NCBI GenBank assembly: GCA_016303065.1
Contig: JAEDMJ010000016.1
Location: forward strand, 1-40,772
Source: Clostridiales bacterium
GTDB lineage: Bacteria > Bacillota > Clostridia > Oscillospirales > QAMX01
Reading direction: 5' to 3'
DNA length: 40,772 nucleotides
Shown here piece after piece: positions 23,393 through 30,257 of this stretch. The notes beneath the pieces were generated by a model, which was not told where the DNA came from, did not search any database, and was given only the letters and a program-made list of their open reading frames with translations. The translations under genes and the position numbers were made by a program. How positions within the stretch are numbered: position 1 is the first letter of the stretch; the number at the start of each line of letters is the position of its first letter.

Positions 23393-23435
23393 AAGAGAAT
23401 CTGCATTTTGAAAATGCAGATTCTCTTTTCTTTTT
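23393..23435. terminator. Bidirectional terminator
   Basis: A perfect 17-bp stem (23393-23409 with 23411-23427, closing through TTTGAAA). It is followed by TTTTCTTTTT on the plus strand and by a T/C-rich run on the minus strand. It serves the corrinoid gene and the convergent DUF1284 gene, whose stop is at 23437. Confidence 0.9.
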
Positions 23436-23436
23436 G

Positions 23437-23853
23437 TCATCTTCTTGCGGCTGCGGACGACGCGAAGGTTCTGACGCGGGTACAGAAGCCGTACCATACG
23501 CACCCGCCGCAGAATTTCCGGAAAAGCTCCGGACGCGAAAAAAGCGGAAGCGTCGCAAGGCATATGTCGTCCCAGGTAAGCCTTTCGCCGAGGGAAAGTC
23601 CCGCGGCGCGAAGCCAGTTTTCATCCAGCTTGTCGATTTTTTCTGCGGAAAGACAGCGTTCTCCCCGAAAGTTCGGACAGCTTCCGCAAACGTCGTCTTT
23701 TCCGGAAACGAGCTCAATGACCGTGCTTCCGTCGAGAAGCAGCGAGGATATCTCGTTCATCCTTTCGGTGAAAGCGTCGTCGTAGCCGCGCCCTGAGTAA
23801 TGCTGGATGCAGATTATATGGTGCGGCCGAAGCCTCAGGATCTCATCGTTCAA
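23437..23853 (-). CDS. DUF1284 protein
   Basis: A 138-residue protein of DUF1284. The diagnostic N-terminus LRLRPHHIICIQ is present, and cysteines follow as CGSCPNFRGERC and CGGCVWYGFC, a set able to hold an Fe-S cluster or zinc. Function unknown. The start is TTG at 23853, with GGAGG 8 nt upstream and no in-frame ATG nearby. The promoter at 23939-23967 matches the sigma-A consensus perfectly, leaving a leader of about 80 nt. Confidence 0.85.
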   Translation of the reverse strand: MNDEILRLRPHHIICIQHYSGRGYDDAFTERMNEISSLLLDGSTVIELVSGKDDVCGSCPNFRGERCLSAEKIDKLDENWLRAAGLSLGERLTWDDICLATLPLFSRPELFRKFCGGCVWYGFCTRVRTFASSAAARR

Positions 23854-23938
23854 ATCGGTTTCCTCCGAAATACGGGCTGCGAAAAATTTTCATCAGATTC
23901 CGGACCGCTCCGGGCTCCGACGAAAGGTTGCCATGGCT

Positions 23939-23967
23939 ATTATAGAACACCTGCGCTGCGATGTCAA
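23939..23967 (-). promoter_or_regulatory. Full-consensus promoter of the DUF1284 gene
   Basis: TTGACA (23967-23962), 17-nt spacer, TATAAT (23944-23939): both hexamers are exact matches. The rest of the 320-bp gap 23854-24173 holds the leaders and promoters of the two divergent genes; I see no further gene. Confidence 0.9.
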
Positions 23968-24075
23968 CGGAAAGAGCCGGATGTCTTTGCGTTTTTTTTT
24001 CGCGTGCGACCGGACCGGAAATTTTGCGCCGGAGCCAAAGCCGGGAAAAATGAGAATATTCGTCGAAAATGTATG

Positions 24076-24104
24076 TTGACAAAACGGGGACGGTGTGATA
24101 TCAT
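24076..24104 (+). promoter_or_regulatory. Promoter of the amino-acid ABC operon
   Basis: TTGACA (24076-24081), 17-nt spacer, TATCAT (24099-24104). Confidence 0.88.
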
Positions 24105-24109
24105 TTTAG

Positions 24110-24137
24110 CGCTTTAGCGTGATGATGCGGTAAAGCG
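24110..24137 (+). other. 5'-terminal hairpin of the ABC operon mRNA
   Basis: CGCTTTA (24110-24116) pairs with TAAAGCG (24131-24137). It begins almost exactly at the expected transcript start and so caps the mRNA, a typical position for a stabilising or regulatory stem. Confidence 0.4.
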
Positions 24138-24173
24138 GTATAAATACAGAAAAATTCGGAAGAGGAAAAGAAA

Positions 24174-24986
24174 ATGAAGAAAAGATTTTTTGCAGTTCTG
24201 CTTGCGGTACTCACGCTGCTCGGAACCGTCTGCATGGCGGGCTGCGGCGCCGAAGAGTCCGACTGGGCGAAGATTGAAGAGAGCGGCAAGCTCGTCATCG
24301 GCATCACCATCTACGACCCCATGAACTACTACGACGAGGCGGGAAACCTTATCGGTTTTGACACCGAGTTTGCCCAGGCCGTCTGCGGCAAGCTGGGCGT
24401 TGAGCCCGTTTTCCAGGTTATCGACTGGAAGATGAAGGAGACCGAACTCAAGGCTTACAACATCGACTGCATCTGGAACGGACTTACCGTCAACGAGGAA
24501 AGAAAAGCGGACATGGACTTCACCCAGTCCTATCTGACCAACAAGCAGGTCGTCGTCATCGACTCTGCCGACGCCGCTATCTACACCGACGCTGCGTCCC
24601 TCTCCGGCGCCATCATTTCCGCTGAGGGCGGCTCCGCAGGCGAGACCGCTGTCAAGGCCGATGCAAATCTCGCAAAGGCTACATTCTCCGCTTCCTCCAC
24701 CCAGACGGACGCTCTGCTGGCTCTCACCGCGGGCAATGTCGACGCCATCGTCATTGACTACACCCTGGCCATTGCCTCCTGCGGCACCGGCGCATATGAG
24801 AACTTTGTGATCCTCGAAGGCATCGAGCTGACAAACGAAGAGTACGCCATCGGTTTCCGTGTCGGCAGCGATATGGTCGGAAAGGTCGACGAAATCATCG
24901 ACGGACTTGTTTCGGACGGAACTCTTGCGTCCATCGCGGAGACCTACGATTTGACCGAGCTCTATGAGGAAGCTCTGAGCAAGTAA
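24174..24986 (+). CDS. Polar amino-acid ABC transporter, binding lipoprotein
   Basis: A 270-residue substrate-binding lipoprotein of the SBP_bac_3 family. The signal peptide ends in the lipobox MAGC with lipidated Cys24. Family blocks are LVIGITIYDPMNYYDEAGNL, GFDTEFAQAVCGKLGV and WNGLTVNEERKADMDF, where the usual small residue run is replaced by a Leu/Asn. The GNVDAIVIDY segment lies in the hinge half. The ligand is a polar amino acid or cystine-like molecule, not further resolved. It has its own promoter and is followed by permease and ATPase genes. Confidence 0.93.
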   Translation: MKKRFFAVLLAVLTLLGTVCMAGCGAEESDWAKIEESGKLVIGITIYDPMNYYDEAGNLIGFDTEFAQAVCGKLGVEPVFQVIDWKMKETELKAYNIDCIWNGLTVNEERKADMDFTQSYLTNKQVVVIDSADAAIYTDAASLSGAIISAEGGSAGETAVKADANLAKATFSASSTQTDALLALTAGNVDAIVIDYTLAIASCGTGAYENFVILEGIELTNEEYAIGFRVGSDMVGKVDEIIDGLVSDGTLASIAETYDLTELYEEALSK

Positions 24987-24991
24987 TAACA

Positions 24992-25675
24992 ATGCAGCTC
25001 TTTTGGGAAGTTACGCAAAAGCTGCTTTCGGGCTTCGGTCTGACATGTCTTCTGTTCATACTGACGCTCGTGCTGTCGCTTCCGCTTGGTCTTGTATTTG
25101 CGTTCGGATCAATGAGCAGAACAAAGCCCCTTCGATATTTGACAAGGGGCTTTGTTTATATTATACGGGGGACGCCTCTTCTGCTCCAGCTCATGATTGT
25201 CGTTTACCTGCCGGGTATCGCTTTCAAAATGCCGATAACCAAATGGGGCATCTTCGGCGGAAATGTTGAGCTTGCATATTTCTGCGGCGCGCTGGCGGCT
25301 TTTGTCATAAATTATGCCTGTTATTTCTCCGAAATATACCGCGGAGGAATCGAAAACATACCGAAAGGTCAGTATGAGGCCGGACAGGTTCTCGGCATGA
25401 CCAGGAGACAGATATTTTTCAAGGTCGTGCTTTTGCAGGTGGTAAAAAATATTCTTGCCCCCATAAGCAACGAGACGATAACTCTCGTAAAGGACACGGC
25501 GCTTGCCAGATGTGTCGCCGTTGCGGAGATATTTTTTGAGGCAAACGAGCTTTTGTCTCTGAAAAACATAATCTGGCCGCTGTTCTACACGGGTGCTTTC
25601 TACCTTGTGTTCAACTCGCTTCTGACGGTGCTTTTCAACCGGCTTGAAAAGAAGCTGTCCTACTTCAGAAGTTAG
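24992..25675 (+). CDS. Polar amino-acid ABC transporter, permease
   Basis: A 227-residue HisM/GlnP-type inner membrane permease with about five helices. RGTPLLLQ follows the second helix, and the EAA loop is GQYEAGQVLGMTRRQIFFKVVLLQ. It forms the channel, probably as a homodimer. It starts 5 bp after the binding protein stop with no good SD, so translation is likely coupled. A strong 13-bp hairpin lies within codons ~43-55 (25120-25156). Confidence 0.93.
   Translation: MQLFWEVTQKLLSGFGLTCLLFILTLVLSLPLGLVFAFGSMSRTKPLRYLTRGFVYIIRGTPLLLQLMIVVYLPGIAFKMPITKWGIFGGNVELAYFCGALAAFVINYACYFSEIYRGGIENIPKGQYEAGQVLGMTRRQIFFKVVLLQVVKNILAPISNETITLVKDTALARCVAVAEIFFEANELLSLKNIIWPLFYTGAFYLVFNSLLTVLFNRLEKKLSYFRS
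25120..25156 (+). other. Terminator-like hairpin inside the permease gene
   Basis: AACAAAGCCCCTT (25120-25132) and AAGGGGCTTTGTT (25144-25156) are perfect complements around an 11-nt loop, followed by TATATTATA. It lies entirely in coding sequence (RTKPLRYLTRGFVY) and resembles a factor-independent terminator with a weak T run. Confidence 0.5.
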
Positions 25676-25692
25676 AAATGGGAGGAAGAGAC

Positions 25693-26484
25693 ATGCCTGT
25701 GCTGGAAGTCAGAAATATCCGGAAAAGCTTTGGGAAAACCGAAGTTTTGAAGGGCATCAGTTTTTCTCTTGAGAAGGGCGAGGTTTTGGCGGTCATCGGT
25801 TCGTCGGGAAGCGGAAAGACGACGCTGCTGCGCTGTCTCAATTTTCTCGAGACTCCGGACGGGGGGAGCTTTTCGGTGGGCGGGAAAATTCTTTTTGACG
25901 CCTCCGACAAAAGAAAAAAACGGGACGAAGAGATCCGCGCCGCACGGCTGCATTTCGGCCTGGTGTTCCAGTCCTTTAACCTTTTTCCCCAGTATACGGT
26001 GTTCAAAAACGTGACCCTTGCGCCTGAGCTTGCGGCGAAAACGAAGTTTTCGCGGAGTTCCGCGAAGTATCGGGAGGAGCTGGAGTCGATACGCAGCCGC
26101 GCTCACGCCCTTATCGCCCGCGTCGGACTTTCGGAAAAGGAGGGTGCTTACCCCTGCGAGCTTTCCGGAGGACAGCAGCAGCGCGTCGCCATCGCCCGCG
26201 CCCTTGCCCAGAGCCCCGACATACTCTGCTTTGACGAGCCCACCAGCGCTCTGGACCCGGAGCTTACCGGAGAGGTGCTGAGGGTCATCAAGGGGCTCAA
26301 GTCCGGGGATTCCACCATGGTCGTCGTCACGCACGAGATGGAGTTTGCCCGCAGCGTCGCCGACAGAGTGATCTTTATGGCGGACGGAAGGATCGAAGAA
26401 CAGGGAACTCCGGAACAGGTTTTCGGCGATCCGCAAAGCCCGAAAACGAAGGCTTTTCTTGCAAAATCCCTGGAAAAGATCTGA
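25693..26484 (+). CDS. Polar amino-acid ABC transporter, ATPase
   Basis: A 263-residue ABC ATPase of the GlnQ/HisP group. Walker A GSSGSGKTT, Q-loop LVFQSFNLFPQYTV, signature LSGGQQQR, Walker B ILCFDEPTSALDPE and H-loop VVTHEM are all present. It is about 20 residues longer than usual because of a charged insert after the Q-loop (KTKFSRSSAKYREELESIR). The start at 25693 has GGAGG 7 nt upstream, which is better than an ATG at 25678 that precedes the SD. It ends the operon before the terminator at 26509. Confidence 0.95.
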   Translation: MPVLEVRNIRKSFGKTEVLKGISFSLEKGEVLAVIGSSGSGKTTLLRCLNFLETPDGGSFSVGGKILFDASDKRKKRDEEIRAARLHFGLVFQSFNLFPQYTVFKNVTLAPELAAKTKFSRSSAKYREELESIRSRAHALIARVGLSEKEGAYPCELSGGQQQRVAIARALAQSPDILCFDEPTSALDPELTGEVLRVIKGLKSGDSTMVVVTHEMEFARSVADRVIFMADGRIEEQGTPEQVFGDPQSPKTKAFLAKSLEKI

Positions 26485-26508
26485 TTTTTCTGAAAAAACA
26501 AAAATCGG

Positions 26509-26544
26509 GCCGTCCCGACACTCAATGTGTCGGGACGGCTTTTT
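26509..26544 (+). terminator. Terminator of the amino-acid ABC operon
   Basis: A 13-bp stem GCCGTCCCGACAC/GTGTCGGGACGGC with loop TCAAT, followed by five T. Confidence 0.92.
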
Positions 26545-26597
26545 GTACAGTCTTTTAAGGTTTGGGAAAAAAGCCTGGCGTGAGAGAGAGCCGGACT

Positions 26598-27422
26598 TCA
26601 GTCAAAGATCTCCCTGTGATCCCGTGCATAGAAAAAGATATACTGCTGGACAAGTCCGGCCAGCTCGCCGTAGGACGACGCGTCGAAGCCGTCGGGGTAT
26701 ACATTGTCGAGAACGCGCTTTATCCAGACGTCCACGGGGAACGCGTCAGTCCGCCCAAGTCCGAAGAGCAAAACGCAGTCGGCGACCTTTTTTCCGACGC
26801 CGTGCATGGACATGAGGCGTTTTCTCACCTGGGCGGTGCTCATGCTTTCAAGGGAAGCAAAGTCAAGCTCTCCGCTTGCGACCTCGCGGGCGGCGTTTAA
26901 TATGTACTCTGCGCGGTACCCCGACCGCAGCGGGGCAAGGTCTTCGACGGCGAGTCCGGCTATTTTTTCGGCGGACGGGAAGGAATAGCCCCCCCGGACA
27001 GGGTCGCCGTACATTTCGCACAGGCGCGAGACGATGCCCTTGATCCTCGGGATATTGTTGCACTGGGAGATGATGAATGAACAGAGCGCTTCCCAGGGCT
27101 CCTGGCGCAAAAGACGGATCCCGCGGCCGTACTCCTCGGCGCGCACAAGGAAGGGGTCATCGGCGATGAGCGCGCGGACGGCGCTGTAATCCCGGCCAAG
27201 GTCAAAGAAGTTTTTCCAAAAATCCTCAAAATCGCGGCCGGAACAGTAGAGGACGGTGTTTTTGTCGGAAACCTCGGTGCGGATAAAGCGTCCGCCGGCA
27301 ATTCCGCAGAAGCCTTTTCCGTCCGGGTCAAAGCGGAAGCACTGGCCGCAGAGAAAGGTCTGTTCCGGAGAAAAGGCGTCGTCCCCGGTCAAAACGGTGC
27401 GGTCTTCAAATGTCTCGATCAT
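26598..27422 (-). CDS. 8-oxoguanine DNA glycosylase (OGG family)
   Basis: A 274-residue bifunctional DNA glycosylase/AP lyase that removes 8-oxoguanine. An N-terminal OGG domain (TFLCGQCFRF) is followed by the HhH-GPD domain: QCNNIPRIKGIV, then MHGVGKKVADCVLLFG with catalytic Lys212 and PVDVW with Asp231, the counterparts of human OGG1 K249 and D268. The start at 27422 is preceded by AGGGTG. It is divergent from the DUF6062 gene, with overlapping promoters between them. Confidence 0.93.
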   Translation of the reverse strand: MIETFEDRTVLTGDDAFSPEQTFLCGQCFRFDPDGKGFCGIAGGRFIRTEVSDKNTVLYCSGRDFEDFWKNFFDLGRDYSAVRALIADDPFLVRAEEYGRGIRLLRQEPWEALCSFIISQCNNIPRIKGIVSRLCEMYGDPVRGGYSFPSAEKIAGLAVEDLAPLRSGYRAEYILNAAREVASGELDFASLESMSTAQVRKRLMSMHGVGKKVADCVLLFGLGRTDAFPVDVWIKRVLDNVYPDGFDASSYGELAGLVQQYIFFYARDHREIFD

Positions 27423-27437
27423 GCGGTTCACCCTGTC

Positions 27438-27466
27438 TTGAAAAATCTGTTTCTGTATAGTATAAT
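27438..27466 (+). promoter_or_regulatory. Promoter of the DUF6062-acyltransferase pair
   Basis: TTGAAA (27438-27443), 17-nt spacer, TATAAT (27461-27466). Confidence 0.8.
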
Positions 27467-27472
27467 AACTAT

Positions 27473-27501
27473 ATTGTAGCACCCCGAGGAAAGAGGCGCA
27501 A
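27473..27501 (-). promoter_or_regulatory. Candidate promoter of the OGG gene
   Basis: TTGCGC (27501-27496), 17-nt spacer, TACAAT (27478-27473). It is back to back with the plus-strand promoter at 27438-27466, with their -10 boxes 6 bp apart, so the two may compete for RNA polymerase. Confidence 0.5.
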
Positions 27502-27506
27502 GTTTT

Positions 27507-28205
27507 ATGAAGGAAAAAATATATACGATACCGATAAACGAGGCCTTCGGCGAAAAATGCGGATGCCCCCTCTGCCGTCTTTACGGGCTGAGCCGGGACA
27601 AGGCTCTCGACTATATCACCGGGGCGGCAATGATGGAACCGGACGTCAGGATCGAAAGCAACAAGCTGGGCTTCTGCCGGGAACACCTGTCGTATATGCT
27701 CTCGTCAAAGAAGATACTTCCCGTGGCGCTGGTGCTCGAAAGCCACATGGACGAGGCCGCAAAGCACGTTTACAGAGCCTCAAAGGGACTGCTCTCCCGC
27801 AGCTTTGACCCGGAAAAGCTGGCTTCCGCTGCGGAAAAGCTTTCGGGCTCCTGCTTTGTCTGCGCAAGAGCGGAGCGGGAAATGGGTCACTATGTGAGAA
27901 ATACGGTCTATATGTGGCGCACGGAAAGCGAATTCCGGGAGCTCTACGCCGCACAGGAGTACTTCTGCCTTCCCCATCTTGCGGCGCTTCTCCGCCAGGG
28001 GAAAAAAGAGCTTTCAAAGAGAGAGCTTGAGGAGTTTACGAAAGTCACGGCGGAGATATCGGCAAATTACCACGACAGGGTCCGAGAGGAGCTTGCCCGC
28101 TTTACAAAGAGCTTTGACTACCGCTTTGCCGCCGAGGCAAAGGACCCGAGGGTTAAGGCTTCCGCCGAAAACACGGCGGCGTATCTCGAGGCCTGCGGAA
28201 AATAA
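27507..28205 (+). CDS. DUF6062 protein with duplicated Cys/His units
   Basis: A 232-residue soluble protein of DUF6062, function unknown. Two similar Cys/His units are visible: C20-x2-C23-x33-C57-x2-H60 and C116-x2-C119-x34-C154-x2-H157. The matching spacing points to an internal duplication and two metal sites, probably zinc (inference). GAGG lies 10 nt before the ATG. It is followed by the acyltransferase gene after 29 bp, so the two are probably cotranscribed. Confidence 0.75.
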   Translation: MKEKIYTIPINEAFGEKCGCPLCRLYGLSRDKALDYITGAAMMEPDVRIESNKLGFCREHLSYMLSSKKILPVALVLESHMDEAAKHVYRASKGLLSRSFDPEKLASAAEKLSGSCFVCARAEREMGHYVRNTVYMWRTESEFRELYAAQEYFCLPHLAALLRQGKKELSKRELEEFTKVTAEISANYHDRVREELARFTKSFDYRFAAEAKDPRVKASAENTAAYLEACGK

Positions 28206-28234
28206 GCTGCGCACACAGTCTGAGGGGAAGAAAA

Positions 28235-29020
28235 ATGGACTTTTTTATCGATGAAATACTGGAAAACGAAGAGATAAAAGCGCTTTTGAGAAGCGACGCG
28301 AAATCCGCGGAAAAGGGAAGGGAGATCGCCGGGGAGATCGTCAAAAAACACTCCTGCGTTCCTGTTGAACCGGGCATGATGCAGCTTTTTGTGCTTGCCC
28401 ATCTTGCGGACTACGCCCTGGAGACAAACGGCGGAAGGGGCATTCCCCGGGAGATCACAGTCGCGAGCCTCAGGGACGTGAACATCTGGATCGGAAATTA
28501 CATGACCCAGTACGGCCGCCCGGGAACCGCGCAGCTCGGGTGGCTCTGCCACCACTATCTGGGGGATCTTTTCAGGCTCGGAAGGCTTCAGTTCCAGCTT
28601 GGCCGGGCGGAAGAGGGCGTTCCCTCGGGAGAATACGTTCTCGAAACCCACATTCCCCAGGGCGAACCTCTCGGCAATGAAGCCTGTCTTGAGTCCTTCC
28701 GAATGGCCGGAGAATTCTTTGAAAAGTACTATCCCGGTAAAAAGGCGGACTACTGCGTCTGCTGTTCGTGGCTTCTCTGCCCCAACCTTGTGAATGTGGC
28801 GGGAGAAAACTCCAATATCGTAAAATTCATGAGGCTCTGGACTCAGCTTCCGCACGGAGGGGACGACAGCGCGCAGGCTGTCCAGAGGGTGTTCGGATTC
28901 GGCTTTGACCGGGCGGACCTTGAGAACGCTCCGGAGAAAACCTCTTTGCAGAGAAACCTGAAAAAATATCTTCTCGGCGGCGGGAAGCTCGAGATATCCG
29001 CAGGATACCGAAAGCTCTGA
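28235..29020 (+). CDS. Acyltransferase-domain protein (NAT_N/GNAT_C type)
   Basis: A 261-residue soluble protein that I assign to the family with an N-acyltransferase N-terminal domain and a GNAT-like C-terminal domain. The supporting stretches are ETHIPQGEPLGNEACLESF, followed by a beta strand with CSWLLCPNL and SNIVKFMRLW, which form the GNAT-like core. The reaction and substrate are unknown. GAGGGG is 7 nt before the ATG. It follows DUF6062 and ends before the hairpin at 29079. Confidence 0.65.
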   Translation: MDFFIDEILENEEIKALLRSDAKSAEKGREIAGEIVKKHSCVPVEPGMMQLFVLAHLADYALETNGGRGIPREITVASLRDVNIWIGNYMTQYGRPGTAQLGWLCHHYLGDLFRLGRLQFQLGRAEEGVPSGEYVLETHIPQGEPLGNEACLESFRMAGEFFEKYYPGKKADYCVCCSWLLCPNLVNVAGENSNIVKFMRLWTQLPHGGDDSAQAVQRVFGFGFDRADLENAPEKTSLQRNLKKYLLGGGKLEISAGYRKL

Positions 29021-29078
29021 CTGCGCCGCGCGATAAAACCGCACATATGAAAAAAGTCTTCCGCGGTGAGCATATGAT

Positions 29079-29118
29079 ATGTACCCCCAATACGTTTAAG
29101 GTATTGGGGGTACATTTT
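29079..29118 (+). terminator. Terminator of the DUF6062-acyltransferase operon
   Basis: A perfect 15-bp stem ATGTACCCCCAATAC/GTATTGGGGGTACAT with a 7-nt loop and a short TTTT run. The rest of the gap to 29275 contains a CGCCGCTTT/AAAGCGGCG stem near 29228-29253 and no gene that I can support. Confidence 0.75.
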
Positions 29119-29275
29119 CATAAAGTGCAGCTGCCGATACAAACGGATGCGCGCCGGCCTGCGCCGCAGAAGGCGTCCGTAAGCAGTGAACAGGAAAAGT
29201 CCGGTTCCGGAGGAAAGTGTCATTCCGCCGCTTTTCGGAGCAAAGCGGCGCGCCCGGCTTTCCCGGCCGTTTATT

Positions 29276-30088
29276 CTATTTCATGCAGGAGCGGAGAAGC
29301 GCGACCGCGCGGGTTATGTCGCCGACGGGATCGTCGCCGACTTCGCGTTCGATGGTGAGAACGCCGTCATATCCGACTTCTTCAAGGGCGGCGATCCAGC
29401 GGGGAAAGTCGACTTCACCCTCGCCCAGGGGCACTTCGACGTAGGTTCTTCCGGCGTTGGCGGGACAGAATCCGCCGTACTGCTGGGCTGCGGAATAGGC
29501 GCTGAGGCGGACGCCGTCCTTTGCGTGGGTATGGGCGATCCGGTGGGCAAGGGTACGGACGGCTGCGATTGGGTCAAACCCGCCCACCATGACCAGGTTT
29601 GCCGGATCCAGGTTGGCGGCAATGCCCTCGGGGCAGACTGCGTCGATGAAATCCGCCAGCGTTTCGGGGGACTCCGGACCGGTCTCGATTGCAAGCCGCG
29701 CTCCGGAGGCGGCGGCGTATTCGCCGATGACAGCGGCAACGGCGGCCATTTTCTCCCAGGTTCCGTTCCTTTCGTCGGGGATCACGCCGATGTGGGAGGT
29801 CACAACATTTGTGCCAAGCTGCAAGGCGAGGTCGATTGATCTTTTTGCCGGTTCAACGACGGACATATCGCCGTCGTGAATGCCGTCGAGAGAGGCGCAG
29901 ACTGCGGAAACACCGAGCCCGTGGGACTTTATCCTGCGGTATATTTCGCGCTGCTCTTCCGGGGTTTTGTCCTTCCATTCCCAGCCGACCTGGATCTTTG
30001 ACGCGCCAATGCGGCGGGCAGTCTCAAGTCCTTCGTCGAACCCCTGTCTGAAACAGCCGAACATGACTCCGATTTCATAATTTTTCAT
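29276..30088 (-). CDS. Xylose isomerase-like TIM-barrel isomerase/epimerase (second)
   Basis: A 270-residue protein of the same broad family as 13561-14382. Ligand positions are AIETGPE, NLDPANL, HTHAKDG and TIEREVG. It has the family-typical VGWEWKD near the N-terminus and VPLGEGEVDFPRWI near the end, as in sugar phosphate isomerase/epimerases and IolE-like enzymes. The start at 30088 has GGGGGA 7 nt upstream; the longer frame has no family similarity. It is transcribed alone from a strong promoter. The substrate is unknown. Confidence 0.87.
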   Translation of the reverse strand: MKNYEIGVMFGCFRQGFDEGLETARRIGASKIQVGWEWKDKTPEEQREIYRRIKSHGLGVSAVCASLDGIHDGDMSVVEPAKRSIDLALQLGTNVVTSHIGVIPDERNGTWEKMAAVAAVIGEYAAASGARLAIETGPESPETLADFIDAVCPEGIAANLDPANLVMVGGFDPIAAVRTLAHRIAHTHAKDGVRLSAYSAAQQYGGFCPANAGRTYVEVPLGEGEVDFPRWIAALEEVGYDGVLTIEREVGDDPVGDITRAVALLRSCMK

Positions 30089-30158
30089 GGGCAAATCCCC
30101 CTTTATTCTGAATTGCCGTCCTTTTGCGGGGCGGGCAGGCTTATTTCCGTTTTCCGAA

Positions 30159-30187
30159 ATTATAACATTCACCCATATTCTTGTCAA
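30159..30187 (-). promoter_or_regulatory. Promoter of the second isomerase gene
   Basis: TTGACA (30187-30182), 17-nt spacer, TATAAT (30164-30159): full consensus. The leader is about 65 nt. Confidence 0.9.
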
Positions 30188-30199
30188 GGCAAGTTTCCG

Positions 30200-30228
30200 T
30201 TGATTTCGTCAATAAAATGTGCTACTAT
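30200..30228 (+). promoter_or_regulatory. Promoter of the SNF2 gene
   Basis: TTGATT (30200-30205), 17-nt spacer, TACTAT (30223-30228). A TATAAT lies 2 bp further on but with a poor spacing. It is divergent from the isomerase promoter, 12 bp apart. Confidence 0.6.
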
Positions 30229-30257
30229 ATAATATCAGCCTTCTGTCAGGAGGATAT

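Noticed and set aside
22551..23717. 388-codon minus-strand frame
   Set aside because: It lies antisense to the corrinoid gene and runs through its promoter and a strong bidirectional terminator.
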